From an uncultured Bartonella sp. (GTDB taxonomy: Bacteria; Pseudomonadota; Alphaproteobacteria; Rhizobiales; Rhizobiaceae): DNA of 54,294 nt. A program made the position numbers and the translations under genes. A model generated the notes under the pieces. It had not been told where the DNA came from and searched no databases. It worked only from the letters and a program-made list of their open reading frames with translations. This document shows positions 29,187-39,272 of this stretch, in pieces. How positions within the stretch are numbered: position 1 is the stretch's first letter; each line of letters starts with the position of its first letter. The stretch spans positions 1 through 54,294 of the forward strand of contig CALYQL010000016.1 in assembly GCA_945285915.1 (NCBI GenBank). Direction: 5' to 3'.

Positions 29187-29396
29187 TAGGATAAGAACAA
29201 TCCTATAATTGGATTATTTGACTACCAACTGTCATTTTGAAAAATAATGCCAGATTATCGGCTTTTCGGTTTATTGTTCATCAAATCGTAAAGGCTTTGA
29301 ATAGGGCAACACCGTTTAGGTCATATTTCCCCTGCATTTTACGTGTGATGGACGCTTTCATCGCTTTGTAAATGGAGGGGAAAATAATATTTGTGG

Positions 29397-29960
29397 TCAA
29401 TTTTTTATCTTTTCACCCGGATAGGCTCCCCAAAGCTGGTCTTGTGTAATCCAGCCTCTTGTATGGCCAATATCAAGTTCACACCATGTACCGTCACATT
29501 GGTGTATTGTACCAAGAACACCTGGTTCCAATTCAGCGGCAAGTGCTGCATTTTCACTGGGCTGACGGCGCAATGGAGCCAGTTTTGATTTGTTTTTTTG
29601 CCAAGGTGTTATCATGGCAGTGCGCCGCCCAGACAGAAGCGATTGATAAACCCAGCCTTCATCACCATCAGAATCGCGTATTTTTCGCCACTGGTCATAT
29701 TCTTGGGTGATTTCAACGGGGAGTCCTTGCTTTTGATAGGAAAAAACAACGGTATAGTTTCTTCCGGGACCAACACGAACGTTAACACGCGCTGGTTTTA
29801 TGGAAACAAAACGAGGTAAAGGAAGACCACTAGGACCAAGATTTTCAGGCGCATCTTGCGCATAAGTCGTGGCTGGAGTGATAATCGCAGTCAAGCTTAA
29901 TAGAGATACAAAAATGCCGATTATGGTCGAAAATCGAAACCAGTCAGAACTGTCTACCAT
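29397..29960 (-). CDS. Secreted SH3-domain protein
   Basis: A periplasmic protein with two bacterial SH3 modules. After a signal peptide (hydrophobic run FSTIIGIFVSLLSLTAIITP, cleavage near TYAQ) comes SIKPARVNVRVGPGRNYTVV with KIRDSDGDEGWVYQSLLSGR, and a second, more divergent module ending IGHTRGWITQDQLWGAYPGE. Such modules bind peptidoglycan or proteins. The frame runs to 30041, overlapping the divergent neighbour; AGAGG precedes the ATG at 29960 (187 residues). In Rhizobiales the protein is commonly beside the 2-hydroxyacid dehydrogenase found here. Confidence 0.88.
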   Translation of the reverse strand: MVDSSDWFRFSTIIGIFVSLLSLTAIITPATTYAQDAPENLGPSGLPLPRFVSIKPARVNVRVGPGRNYTVVFSYQKQGLPVEITQEYDQWRKIRDSDGDEGWVYQSLLSGRRTAMITPWQKNKSKLAPLRRQPSENAALAAELEPGVLGTIHQCDGTWCELDIGHTRGWITQDQLWGAYPGEKIKN

Positions 29961-30103
29961 TGGCCTCTCTTCTTTTGTGTTATTTAGATGCATTTCTGCT
30001 ATAAGCAGGACAGACTCGCTAGTCTGGTGTCCATATGACATGTAGCTGGTTAAAGAGGTCTCAACGATTTGGCAAAAACGTTAGAAATATTTTGAGGATT
30101 TGC

Positions 30104-31111
30104 ATGCAAAGCAAGAAAAAACCGCTGATTATTTTAACACGTAAGCTTCCGGATCAGATTGAGAAGCGTATGAGCGAGCTTTTTGACACGGTATTGGTTG
30201 ATTCTGATGGCCCAATGTCTCGCCAACAATTGATTGCGGCGGTACAACGCGCGGATGTGTTGGTGCCAACAATTTCCGATATTATTGATAAGGATTTGCT
30301 TGATAATGCTGGTCCTAATTTGAAGCTTATTGCCAATTTTGGAAATGGTACCGACAATATTGACATAAAGGCCGCCACGGAACGTGGTATCCTCGTCACC
30401 AATACACCGAATGTTCAAACAGAAGATACGGCCGATATGACATTGGCGCTTATTTTGGCTGTGCCGCGCCGTTTGGTAGAGGGAACAAATATTCTTGATA
30501 AAAGTGGTATTTGGCCCGGTTGGTCACCGGATTGGATGTTAGGACGCCGTATATGGGGAAAAAAGCTTGGTATCATTGGTATGGGGCGTATCGGTACAGC
30601 CGTAGCAAAACGGGCAAAATCGTTTGGTCTTTCCATACATTATCATAATCGTAATCGCGTTAGCACAAAAATAGAAGAGCAACTTGGGGCGGTTTATTGG
30701 GATAATCTTGATGATATGCTGAAAGAGATGGACATTGTGTCGGTCAATTGCCCCTTAACATCAGCCACACACCACCTGCTTTCAGCAGAACGTTTGTCGC
30801 TGATGCAGCCGACAGCCTATATTGTAAATACTGCTCGCGGTGAAATTATAGATGAAGATGCTCTTACTCGCTTGATAAGTGAGGAATGTCTTGCTGGCGC
30901 TGGTCTTGATGTTTTTGAGAAGGAACCAATTCTCAATCCTGCTTTGGTTGAATTGGCAAGACAAGGCAAAGTGGTATTGCTGCCTCATATGGGCTCAGCA
31001 ACCGTTGAAAGCCGGGTGGATATGGGTGAAAAAGTCATCATAAATATAAGAGCCTTTTTTGATCACCACCGCCCACCAGATCGTATTATCCCAGAAAAAA
31101 CGCGTATATGA
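30104..31111 (+). CDS. D-2-hydroxyacid dehydrogenase (glyoxylate reductase-like)
   Basis: An NAD(P)-dependent D-isomer-specific 2-hydroxyacid dehydrogenase. The nucleotide-binding loop GMGRIGTAVAKRAKSFG, conserved NTARGEIIDEDAL (catalytic Arg region), the Glu in LDVFEKEP, and the catalytic His in LLPHMGSAT are all present. The frame extends to 30035; GAGGA lies 7 bases before the ATG at 30104, giving 335 residues. Members reduce glyoxylate or hydroxypyruvate, but substrate is inferred only. It is divergent from the SH3 gene. Confidence 0.92.
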   Translation: MQSKKKPLIILTRKLPDQIEKRMSELFDTVLVDSDGPMSRQQLIAAVQRADVLVPTISDIIDKDLLDNAGPNLKLIANFGNGTDNIDIKAATERGILVTNTPNVQTEDTADMTLALILAVPRRLVEGTNILDKSGIWPGWSPDWMLGRRIWGKKLGIIGMGRIGTAVAKRAKSFGLSIHYHNRNRVSTKIEEQLGAVYWDNLDDMLKEMDIVSVNCPLTSATHHLLSAERLSLMQPTAYIVNTARGEIIDEDALTRLISEECLAGAGLDVFEKEPILNPALVELARQGKVVLLPHMGSATVESRVDMGEKVIINIRAFFDHHRPPDRIIPEKTRI

Positions 31112-31637
31112 GTGCTATCAGGTCTTCAGGTCACTAACCGTTATTTTACAAACTGGTATCGTAAATTAATGGCAAGGATTTAAAATTTAGGATTGGTATT
31201 TTTAGCATACTTAAATTTTTAAGCGTATTTGGGTGGGGCTATTGCGATAATATATCGATAGAATAATCAAGCCTTTGCCCAAGTCAAAAATCGGGGAAAG
31301 GCATTGAACAAATAATGAAATTATTTGTTGGCTTGGGTTTTGTATGCTAGCTGATAAAACTAGTGATATAATAAGGTAATCTAGATCAAGGTTTTAAAAG
31401 CGCGTTCAAGCAATTTACTTAGCGAAAGACTGGCTTAAAATCTTGAATTTCAGACGCTTTTTTACGCTCATTGATGGTTTATCCATGAAGTAGTGATAAG
31501 TTATTTCATTCGTGAAGAATGGAATTTTTCCGCATGATGTTTTGTGCGTCCTTTTTTGAAAGGATTAGAACATATGTGGAAATGCGATGCGGAGCCATGT
31601 TTTGTTTCATAAAATATGGAGGGAATAAGGAGATGTT
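31112..31637. other. Gene-free stretch with an isolated hairpin
   Basis: No credible coding sequence was found between the dehydrogenase and MFS genes. A hairpin GCCTTTGCCC (31271-31280) / GGGGAAAGGC (31293-31302), 9 of 10 pairs, stands alone without a T-run in either direction. The right end carries AAGGAG, the ribosome site of the MFS gene. Confidence 0.5.
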
Positions 31638-32918
31638 ATGCACAGTGAAGATATGAAAATTGTAAAGGTAGAAGATACAAGTTTGACCGCTTTCTATCGT
31701 GATATGAATATCGATGAAAAGCGTACATTTTGGGCTTGTGCTGCTGGTTGGGCACTTGATGGACTTGATGTGATGATTTATCCGCTGGTCATCGGTACAA
31801 TCATCGCTATGTGGCATATTGCAGAAGGAACAGCTGGAATGGCTGTTACAATCACACTTCTTACTTCTGCTGTGGGTGGTTGGCTTGCTGGTTTCTTTGC
31901 AGACCGTATTGGCCGTGTCATCACACTACAAGTAACGATCATCTGGTTTTCAGTTTTTTCTTTGCTCTGTGCATTTGCGCAAAATTTTGAACAATTAATG
32001 ATATTCCGCGCTCTTTTAGGGCTAGGCTTTGGTGGCGAATGGGCGGCTGGAGCCGTTTTGCTGGGTGAAACCATTCGTGCCCAATATCGTGGCCGCGCGG
32101 TGGGCTGTGTTCAGGCTGGTTATGCGATAGGGTGGGGTGGCGCTGTTCTTGCGCAAGCTATTCTTTTCACTGCTGTCGATCCAGAAATAGCATGGCGTTA
32201 TATGTTTGTTGTTGGTGCTTTTCCCGCTCTTCTTATTTTTTATATCCGCCGCCATGTGAAAGAACCGGAAATAGCGAAAAAAACACGTATGGAAGCTAAA
32301 AAAACCGGCCATAGCCCTAAAATTTGGGAAATTTTCAAAGGCGATATTTTATCGACAACAATATTTGCCTCGATTGCGTCTGCTGGTTGCCAAGGTGGCT
32401 ATTATGCTATCACAACTTGGGTTCCACGGTATTTGACGACAGAACGTGGCTTATCAATCCTTTCATCGACAGGGTATCTGTTTACCCTTATCGTCGGTTC
32501 ATTTGTTGGTTATCTGGTTGGCGCATGGATGTCTGACAGATTTGGTCGTCGTATGCTTTTCCTTGTGTTTTCACTTGGTGCAATTGTTGTGGTTCTGGTT
32601 TATACGCTTATTCCATTCTCTAACACGATGTTATGGTTTTTGGGCTTTCCGCTTGGCTTTTTCTCGTCGGGCTATTTCTCTGGCATGGGTGCATTTCTAA
32701 CAGAGTTATTTCCTACCCGTTTGCGCGGATCAGGTCAGGGCTTTTGTTACAATTTCGGAAGAGGGATGGGTGCCTTGTTCCCGACATTTGTCGGTTACTT
32801 ATCTTCGCAAGTTGGCTTAGGAAACGCTGTGGCAATATTTGCGGCAGGGGCTTATAGCCTGTTCTTCCTTGCTGCATTTATGCTGCCTGAAACACGTGGC
32901 CGCGTATTGCAAGACTAA
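31638..32918 (+). CDS. MFS transporter (sugar-acid/aromatic-acid:H+ symporter type)
   Basis: A 426-residue, 12-helix major facilitator. The first cytoplasmic loop motif is GWLAGFFADRIGRVITL and the second-half repeat is YLVGAWMSDRFGRRMLFLVF. The N-terminus WALDGLDVMIYPLVIGTI, with Asp and Gly in helix 1, and the RALLGLGFGGEWAAGAVL segment resemble the SHS/AAHS groups (lactate, sialate or aromatic acids), but the substrate is not determined. AAGGAG precedes the start. It stands alone. Confidence 0.9.
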   Translation: MHSEDMKIVKVEDTSLTAFYRDMNIDEKRTFWACAAGWALDGLDVMIYPLVIGTIIAMWHIAEGTAGMAVTITLLTSAVGGWLAGFFADRIGRVITLQVTIIWFSVFSLLCAFAQNFEQLMIFRALLGLGFGGEWAAGAVLLGETIRAQYRGRAVGCVQAGYAIGWGGAVLAQAILFTAVDPEIAWRYMFVVGAFPALLIFYIRRHVKEPEIAKKTRMEAKKTGHSPKIWEIFKGDILSTTIFASIASAGCQGGYYAITTWVPRYLTTERGLSILSSTGYLFTLIVGSFVGYLVGAWMSDRFGRRMLFLVFSLGAIVVVLVYTLIPFSNTMLWFLGFPLGFFSSGYFSGMGAFLTELFPTRLRGSGQGFCYNFGRGMGALFPTFVGYLSSQVGLGNAVAIFAAGAYSLFFLAAFMLPETRGRVLQD

Positions 32919-32989
32919 TATTTGGTGTTTTGCTCTTATTAGCAAAATCATTTGCGCTTACTTTAATGATGCGCTTGTTTAATGCGAAA

Positions 32990-33026
32990 AGTTGCCTGAA
33001 GCTTGATTGCTGAAGGCAACTTTTTT
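32990..33026 (+). terminator. Rho-independent terminator of the MFS gene
   Basis: AGTTGCCT (32990-32997) pairs with AGGCAACT (33014-33021), with A-runs and T-runs extending the stem, followed by TTTTTTATT. It lies about 70 bp past the MFS stop. Confidence 0.85.
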
Positions 33027-33127
33027 ATTGGCTGTTATCCTTAAGATAACACAATTTCGCATGGATATTTGCTAAAAAATTCATCTGCCTTATAAGCGTT
33101 TGAACAGTTTCATTGTTATAAATGGAT

Positions 33128-33194
33128 GCTGCATGACCGGTAAAAGTGGTCAATCAATAATTGACCTCACTTTTAGCCATTTCGATCATGCAGC
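33128..33194. repeat. 67-bp nested inverted repeat
   Basis: Outer arms GCTGCATGA (33128-33136) and TCATGCAGC (33186-33194) are perfect complements. Inside, TAAAAGTGGTCAAT (33141-33154) pairs with ATTGACCTCACTTTTA (33160-33175) except for a two-base bulge. Near its right end is a second hairpin ATGCTATTT/AAATAGCAT (33212-33231). No T-runs follow, so it is not an ordinary terminator; it could be a small mobile repeat or a structured RNA. The remaining 32919-33268 holds only the MFS terminator. Confidence 0.6.
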
Positions 33195-33268
33195 CTATAG
33201 ACAAGTATTACATGCTATTTTGAAATAGCATTGTAACATTAACTATTTTGCCATCATCTATTTTTTCT

Positions 33269-33829
33269 TTATCTATTTTTTCCGGGCACCCACAATACAT
33301 CGCCTTTGCCAACATTATTTGCATAACGCGCGGCAACAAAAAGAAAATCCGATAGACGATTGATATAGATGAGTGCTTCCTTGTTGACATTTTCCTTAGC
33401 GCTCAAGGTAACCATAGCCCGTTCTGCCCTGCGCGCAATGGTGCGTGCCAGATGTAGATGGGCTGAGGCAGGCGATCCACCAGGAAGAACAAAGGATGTC
33501 AGTGGCGTAAGCAATTCATTTAACCGGTCAATTTCATCTTCGAGACGTTTTGTCTGGCTTGCAATAATACGCAAGCTTGGCTGTTCTGCATCGTCTAATG
33601 GAGAGGCAAGGTCTGATCCAAGATCAAAAAGATCATTTTGGATAAGGGCAAGCATGTCATTCAATTCACCTGTTGTTTCAAGGCGCGCAATGCCAATGGC
33701 AGCATTTGCTTCATCCACTGTACCATACGCTTCAACACGCAAGTCTGCTTTTGAACGTCGAGGACCGTTTACAAGGCCTGTTGTTCCGTCATCTCCGGTC
33801 TTCGTGTAAATTTTATTAAGCTTAACCAT
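33269..33829 (-). CDS. Cob(I)yrinic acid a,c-diamide adenosyltransferase, PduO type
   Basis: This enzyme transfers the adenosyl group from ATP to cob(I)alamin. The PduO-type ATP motif KIYTKTGDDGTTGLVNG opens the protein, followed by RVEAYGTVDEANAAIG and the conserved HLARTIARRAERAMV with NRLSDFLFVAARYAN, all matching active PduO enzymes; 186 residues is normal. AGGA precedes the ATG. No cobalamin synthesis genes are nearby, so it may serve salvage. Confidence 0.95.
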   Translation of the reverse strand: MVKLNKIYTKTGDDGTTGLVNGPRRSKADLRVEAYGTVDEANAAIGIARLETTGELNDMLALIQNDLFDLGSDLASPLDDAEQPSLRIIASQTKRLEDEIDRLNELLTPLTSFVLPGGSPASAHLHLARTIARRAERAMVTLSAKENVNKEALIYINRLSDFLFVAARYANNVGKGDVLWVPGKNR

Positions 33830-34040
33830 TTTTCTTTATCCTGACGATTAGTACGAATTGTAAGACAAGGTAATCCAGATTTCGATATGCATCACGTTAT
33901 GTAAACGGATAAACTAATAGATAGATCAGGTTTCGGCAAAAAATTGCATTCAAGAAAAATAATTTTTATACAATATGGGAGTCTGTGTCCAAGATGCACT
34001 TTTGTGATAGAAAACGGTTATAAAGAAAGAACTGACGTTT

Positions 34041-34988
34041 ATGTTGCGACCTTTCCGCTATAGCTGGCGCATTCTGTATAATGCGGTTAGCCATTATTTC
34101 CGTGATTCTGGTAGTGCATTTGCCAGTCATGTGGCATTATCGGGGCTGCTCGCACTGTTTCCATTTCTTATTTTTGCAACATCGCTTGCCAGTTTCGTGG
34201 GCGCGCGCGCTTACACGCAGCAAAGTGTCAACGCTCTGTTAAAAATGCTGCCTGATGCCATTGCCACCCCTATTGTAAAAGAAGTTATTAATGTCATGAC
34301 AATCCAGCGGAGCGGATTGTTGACAATCTCGGTTATCGGCACAGCCTATTTTGCTTCCAATGGTGTTGAGGCTTTGCGCACAGCATTAAACCGTGCCTAT
34401 CGAGTGGTTGATAAACGCAGCATATTTTTTTGCCGGTTTCAAAGTTTGTTCTTTGTTATAGTTGGCACTATCGGCCTGATGGTGATTAGCTTTTTATTGG
34501 TTCTCGCACCTTTGGTTATCAATATTGTCCAGCACGATTATCCGGGTGTGGCACAATATGTTGGTACAATACGAATCTGGCGTTATGCAATTGCGGTGGT
34601 GGTGTTGTTTGTTAGCTTGCTTGTGGCACACAAATGGTTGCCGGCAGGAAAACGCAAATTAACGGATATTCTACCAGGTATAGCTGTGACAATGCTTGTC
34701 TGGGTTGTTGCATCCATGGTGTTTGCCCAATATTTGGCAACATTTGCAAATTATGTTTCCACCTATGCCGGATTGGCATCAATCATGGTGGCCATCATTT
34801 TTCTTTATATGTTAAGTGCAATTTTTATTCTGGGTGGCGAAATGAATGCGGCAATCATGTTTTATCGCAACCGTCAGCAACAACCAGGACAACTTGTACG
34901 GGCAATCGTGCAACAGCAAGAACAAGATGAACAAAGCGCAGAACAGCAAGGCGAAGATGAACCAACGACCGATAACCTTATACATTGA
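34041..34988 (+). CDS. YihY/virulence factor BrkB family membrane protein
   Basis: A 315-residue protein with about six transmembrane helices and the family segments SHVALSGLLALFPFLIF, GARAYTQQSV, the SNGVEALRTALNRAY loop and ILGGEMNAAIMFY near the C-terminus. Members were once misnamed ribonuclease BN; function is unproven and may concern membrane transport. The C-terminal tail is Gln/Glu-rich (QQQEQDEQSAEQQGEDE). Its end overlaps the yaiI start by 32 bp. Confidence 0.92.
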   Translation: MLRPFRYSWRILYNAVSHYFRDSGSAFASHVALSGLLALFPFLIFATSLASFVGARAYTQQSVNALLKMLPDAIATPIVKEVINVMTIQRSGLLTISVIGTAYFASNGVEALRTALNRAYRVVDKRSIFFCRFQSLFFVIVGTIGLMVISFLLVLAPLVINIVQHDYPGVAQYVGTIRIWRYAIAVVVLFVSLLVAHKWLPAGKRKLTDILPGIAVTMLVWVVASMVFAQYLATFANYVSTYAGLASIMVAIIFLYMLSAIFILGGEMNAAIMFYRNRQQQPGQLVRAIVQQQEQDEQSAEQQGEDEPTTDNLIH

Positions 34989-35439
34989 TGCAGATGCTTG
35001 TCCCGTTAAGGATGAAGCCTATCGTGTTGCGGAACGCTATGGCATCAAAACCTTTGTGGTGGCTAACAATTATATTCGTGTGCCAAGAGAGGATTTTATC
35101 GAGGTTATCATTGTTGAGCAGGGGCTGAATAAGGCAGATGACTGGATAGCCGACCATGTTGATGAGGCCAGCATTGTCATAACCAATGATGTGCCTTTGG
35201 CTGACCGCGTGGTCAAAAATAATGCTGTCGCAATTGCTCCAACAGGTCGGTTATTTGATGCGGTAACTGTTGGTCAGGCTCTTGCAACACGCAATTTGAT
35301 GGAACATCTGCGCGAAGGGGGTATGATTACCGGTGGCCCCCGTCCGTTTTCACCACGTGATCGTTCTGCCTTTCTTTCAGCACTTGATCTTGCAGTTCAA
35401 CGCTTGAAGCGCCGCGGTTATAACACAAGTATCGGTTAA
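34957..35439 (+). CDS. YaiI/YqxD family protein (DUF188, PIN-like fold)
   Basis: A 160-residue DUF188 protein: ITLYIDADACPVKDEAYRVA, then VVANNYIRVP, DDWIADHVDEASIVITNDVPLADRV and GPRPFSPRDRSAFLSALD. The conserved Asp residues recall a PIN-type nuclease site, but activity is unproven. The frame runs back to 34846, inside the BrkB gene; the ATG at 34957 with AAGG upstream is the expected start. The overlap with the preceding gene suggests translational coupling. Confidence 0.92.
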   Translation: MNQRPITLYIDADACPVKDEAYRVAERYGIKTFVVANNYIRVPREDFIEVIIVEQGLNKADDWIADHVDEASIVITNDVPLADRVVKNNAVAIAPTGRLFDAVTVGQALATRNLMEHLREGGMITGGPRPFSPRDRSAFLSALDLAVQRLKRRGYNTSIG

Positions 35440-35486
35440 GACCGCGCTGAAATATCAATGAGGCGCTTTGTTTTAAAATAAAATTC

Positions 35487-36188
35487 CTATTGCAAATCCT
35501 GTTTTACAGCTGTCTTCATCAATGTTTCGGAGTCACTATTGCTCCATGGGGCAGACCCATTATAGGAAGCAAGAAGGCAACCATTTTTATCAACCAGCAT
35601 AGTGATAGGAAGCCCAAGCGCCAAACCCTGTTTACGTAAATCGTTGAATATTTCCATGGATTGGTCGCGATAGAAAACGATATTATCGGCATGAATACTG
35701 GAAAGAAATGCCTTAACCTTGTCATCAGAAGCTGTTTTATCAATGTTAATGGCAATAACATCAAAATGGTCGCTTGGCATATTGCGTTTTAAATTGGATA
35801 ATTCCGGCATTTCTGTACGGCATGGAACGCACCAACTGGCCCAAAGATTAACCAATAAGGTTTTGCCGCCAAATTCTGCCAGAGTATGGTCTTTGCCAGT
35901 AGCATCTTTGAAAGATAGCTTACGAGTATCATAAACATTATCAGGAAACCGCATATTTTTAAAAAATCCATTTGCAGATTGTTTTAGAGCGGTTATCTTT
36001 TCCTGCTGTAGGACACAGCGATCACCTTCTTCGGCATGGGCACTTGTTATCAGTGAAGGAAAGTAGCGAAGTTGGTTGTCAGACCCTACTATTATCGCGT
36101 ATATGCTGAGAACGCTGATAGAGGCGATGGCAATTTTCTGCCGGAATTTACCAGCAATTTTTGCGTATTGAAAAATTCTTGCAACCAT
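35487..36188 (-). CDS. tlpA: TlpA-family periplasmic thiol:disulfide reductase
   Basis: A membrane-anchored thioredoxin-like protein for periplasmic disulfide reduction, linked in rhizobia to cytochrome oxidase assembly. An N-terminal signal anchor ([18 protein letters not shown]) precedes the thioredoxin domain, whose active site is [18 protein letters not shown]; the cis-Pro region [13 protein letters not shown] follows. The frame extends to 36308 over the divergent argH, but AAGGACG precedes the ATG at 36188 (233 residues). The tlpA-argH divergent pair is conserved in Rhizobiales. Confidence 0.93.
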   Translation of the reverse strand: MVARIFQYAKIAGKFRQKIAIASISVLSIYAIIVGSDNQLRYFPSLITSAHAEEGDRCVLQQEKITALKQSANGFFKNMRFPDNVYDTRKLSFKDATGKDHTLAEFGGKTLLVNLWASWCVPCRTEMPELSNLKRNMPSDHFDVIAINIDKTASDDKVKAFLSSIHADNIVFYRDQSMEIFNDLRKQGLALGLPITMLVDKNGCLLASYNGSAPWSNSDSETLMKTAVKQDLQ

Positions 36189-36219
36189 TTTTTCGTCCTT
36201 TCGATGGGGGCTAACATAT

Positions 36220-37620
36220 ATGACAAACAGTGGATCAAGCAACCAAATGTGGGGCGGACGTTTTGCCTCAGGGCCAGCAGCTATCATGGAAGAAATAAAT
36301 GCTTCCATTGATTTTGATAAGAAGCTTTATAAGGAAGATATCAGAGGGTCGGCCGCACACGCTGCCATGTTGGCTGCTCAAGGTATTATTTCTGCTGCTG
36401 ATTATGACGAGATAGAAAAAGGCCTTAAAACCATTCTGGCAGAAATCGAGAGTGGGAAATTCAATTTCTCCCGCAAGCTTGAAGATATTCATATGAATAT
36501 AGAAGCACGTCTAGCCGAACTCATTGGTTCTGCTGCTGGTAGGCTGCACACCGCGCGTTCGCGCAATGACCAGGTAGCGCTGGATTTCAGATTATGGGTG
36601 CGGGAAGAAACAGATAAAACAATCGAGTCGATCAAACATCTGATTGTGACGTTGCTTCAACGTGCCGAAAAAGAAGTTGAAACATTGATGCCGGGTTTTA
36701 CCCATTTACAAGTGGCTCAACCGATTACATTTGGTCATCACCTTATGGCTTATGTCGAAATGTTTGGCCGCGATCTCTCACGTATGCAAGATGCACGTGA
36801 AAGAATGAATGAGTCGCCATTAGGTGCAGCAGCTTTGGCTGGAACCAGCTTTCCGACAGACCGTTTTATGACAGCCAAAGCATTAGGTTTTAGGGAACCA
36901 ACGCGCAATTCCATTGATAGTGTATCCGACCGTGATTTTGCGTTAGAGTTTCTAAGCGCTGCATCTATTTGTGCAACGCACCTTTCCCGACTTGCTGAAG
37001 AAATTGTTATTTGGTCAACCGCACAGTTCAATTTTATCCGTTTGTCAGATTCTTTTTCTACTGGGTCTTCCATTATGCCTCAGAAAAAAAATCCTGATGC
37101 GGCAGAACTCGTTCGGGCAAAAACCGGACGTATCAATGGATCATTAATAGCTCTATTGACGATTATGAAGGGTTTGCCGCTCGCATATTCCAAGGATATG
37201 CAGGAAGACAAAGAACAGGTGTTTGATGCCGCCCAGTCATTGGAGCTTTCCCTTGCAGCCATGACAGGAATGATTGGCGATTTGAGCGTTAATCAGAATG
37301 TTATGAAAAAAGCCGCAGGTTCAGGTTTTTCGACAGCAACAGATTTGGCAGATTGGTTGGTTCGCCAGTTGGGGCTACCTTTCCGCGAAGCGCATCATGT
37401 TACTGGCCACGCTGTTGCCTTGGCAGAAAAGAAACAATGTGATCTTTCTGATTTGACACTTGATGACCTTAAAACCATCCACCCAGATATTACGGCAGAT
37501 GTCTTTGATGTCTTGAGTGTCGAGAAATCTGTGCAAAGTCGTAAAAGCTATGGTGGAACCGCGCCACAAGAGGTGCGTCATCAAATTGAATATTGGAAAA
37601 AACGCCTTGCCAAAGCCTGA
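36220..37620 (+). CDS. argH: Argininosuccinate lyase
   Basis: ArgH cleaves argininosuccinate to arginine and fumarate, the last step of arginine synthesis, following ArgG (26351-27571). The N-terminal [20 protein letters not shown], the catalytic signature [27 protein letters not shown]-type [12 protein letters not shown] and [17 protein letters not shown] are intact; 466 residues is typical. It is the first of a rightward argH-lptM-lysA-DUF4175 set. Confidence 0.97.
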   Translation: MTNSGSSNQMWGGRFASGPAAIMEEINASIDFDKKLYKEDIRGSAAHAAMLAAQGIISAADYDEIEKGLKTILAEIESGKFNFSRKLEDIHMNIEARLAELIGSAAGRLHTARSRNDQVALDFRLWVREETDKTIESIKHLIVTLLQRAEKEVETLMPGFTHLQVAQPITFGHHLMAYVEMFGRDLSRMQDARERMNESPLGAAALAGTSFPTDRFMTAKALGFREPTRNSIDSVSDRDFALEFLSAASICATHLSRLAEEIVIWSTAQFNFIRLSDSFSTGSSIMPQKKNPDAAELVRAKTGRINGSLIALLTIMKGLPLAYSKDMQEDKEQVFDAAQSLELSLAAMTGMIGDLSVNQNVMKKAAGSGFSTATDLADWLVRQLGLPFREAHHVTGHAVALAEKKQCDLSDLTLDDLKTIHPDITADVFDVLSVEKSVQSRKSYGGTAPQEVRHQIEYWKKRLAKA

Positions 37621-37684
37621 AGGACAACGCTACACAGACAATAGACAAGATGCGTGCAGCACTATTTTTGAAAGAGACGGGATC

Positions 37685-37873
37685 ATGAAAAAAACTCTGA
37701 CGGGTTTAATCATTGTCACAATTTGTGGCGCGGCTTTGGCCGGTTGTGGACGTAAAGGCCCCTTGGAGCCACCGCCATCCAGCATGATCGAAAATGCCGA
37801 TGGCAAAAAGGTTGAAAAGCCAAAAGAAAATAAGCCATTTATCCTTGATGGTCTAATTAAGCAGAGGCATTAA
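37685..37873 (+). CDS. lptM: Small lipoprotein LptM
   Basis: A 62-residue lipoprotein of the LptM (YifL) family, which assists maturation of the LptD-LptE lipopolysaccharide translocon. Signal peptide MKKTLTGLIIVTICGAALAG is followed by the lipobox cysteine and the family signature CGRKGPLEPP. The ATG at 37685 has GGGA upstream; the frame extends further upstream but inside argH. lptM-lysA adjacency is widespread in proteobacteria. Confidence 0.9.
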   Translation: MKKTLTGLIIVTICGAALAGCGRKGPLEPPPSSMIENADGKKVEKPKENKPFILDGLIKQRH

Positions 37874-39148
37874 TTGAACACGTTCGGGTATAAAAACGGC
37901 GTCTTTCATGCTGAAGGTGTGAAGCTTACAGATATTCAGAAACAAGTAGCCACACCATTCTATTGTTATTCGGCGACAGCAATCAGCACGCAGTTTGAGG
38001 AATATTGTCAGGCATTTTCTGATACGCGTGCGCTGGTTGCCTATGCGTTGAAAGCAAATTCCAATCAGGCTGTTTTAACATTACTGGCTAAAAAAGGTGC
38101 CGGTGCAGATGTTGTGTCGGGTGGTGAAATGCGACGTGCATTGGTCGCAGGCATACCTGCCCACCGCATAGTTTATTCAGGTGTTGGGAAAACACAAGAC
38201 GAGATAGATTTTGCGCTTGGACACGATATTCATTGTTTTAATGCCGAGTCGGAACCGGAACTTGAGCAATTATCATCTCGTGCTGTAGCACTAGGTAAAA
38301 CGGCACGTGTTTCGCTTCGTATTAATCCGAATGTTGATGCCAAAACCCATAAGAAAATATCAACCGGTAAATCCGAGAATAAATTTGGTATTCCATTGGC
38401 TGTTGCCCGTGATGCCTATGAAAAGGCCGCTCAATTGCCGGGATTGGATGTTCATGGCGTCGATGTGCATATTGGTAGTCAAATATGCGATTTGCAGCCT
38501 TTTGACGATGCTTTTGCTTTGGTGCGAGAGTTTATAACAACACTGCGTCATGATGGTCATGATATTCGCCATGTTGATGTGGGCGGCGGTCTTGGCATTG
38601 TTTATCGTAACGACAATGCGCCTCCTCCTTCGCCAACCCAATATGCCACCATTGTCAAAAAACATTTTCAGCCGCTTGATGTTGAAATTGTTATGGAACC
38701 TGGACGCAATATTATTGGCAATGCCGGTATATTGGTGACATCGGTTATCTATTTGAAACATGGCGCAGGGCGCAATTTTGTTATTGTTGATGCAGCAATG
38801 AATGATCTTATCCGCCCGACATTGTATGATGCATGGCACACAATCATGCCGGACAAGGAACCAATAGAAAATGATGAGCCGATACAGGCCGACATTGTGG
38901 GACCGGTTTGTGAAACAGGTGATTATCTTGGGCTAGGGCGCTATCTTCCGAAACCGGAAGCCGGTGATCTTTTGGTTGTTTGTGGCGGCGGCGCTTATGG
39001 TGCTGTTATGGCAAGTACCTATAATACGCGGCTTTTGATACCAGAAGTTATGGTGCACGACGATCAATTTTCGATAATTCGCGCACGCCCAAGCTATGAC
39101 GATATTATTGGGCTGGATCATGTGCCAGATTGGGTGGAAAATTCTTAA
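37874..39148 (+). CDS. lysA: Diaminopimelate decarboxylase
   Basis: LysA decarboxylates meso-diaminopimelate to lysine using PLP. The PLP lysine lies in LVAYALKANSNQAVLTLL; GADVVSGGEMRRAL, the His-containing HVDVGGGLGIVY, EPGRNIIGNAG and the C-terminal CETGDYLG (catalytic Cys) are present; 424 residues is normal. The start is a TTG directly abutting the lptM stop, so the two are translated together. Confidence 0.96.
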   Translation: MNTFGYKNGVFHAEGVKLTDIQKQVATPFYCYSATAISTQFEEYCQAFSDTRALVAYALKANSNQAVLTLLAKKGAGADVVSGGEMRRALVAGIPAHRIVYSGVGKTQDEIDFALGHDIHCFNAESEPELEQLSSRAVALGKTARVSLRINPNVDAKTHKKISTGKSENKFGIPLAVARDAYEKAAQLPGLDVHGVDVHIGSQICDLQPFDDAFALVREFITTLRHDGHDIRHVDVGGGLGIVYRNDNAPPPSPTQYATIVKKHFQPLDVEIVMEPGRNIIGNAGILVTSVIYLKHGAGRNFVIVDAAMNDLIRPTLYDAWHTIMPDKEPIENDEPIQADIVGPVCETGDYLGLGRYLPKPEAGDLLVVCGGGAYGAVMASTYNTRLLIPEVMVHDDQFSIIRARPSYDDIIGLDHVPDWVENS

Positions 39149-39272
39149 AATTAAGGGGTTATTTTCCATTCTTTGCTAGTCAATATGTGTTTTTGGTAAA
39201 TGGTCTCGCCTTTGCCATGATCCCTGCTATGATGTCGTGAAAACTGTTGAAACGTGGAAGCCACAAATCTTG

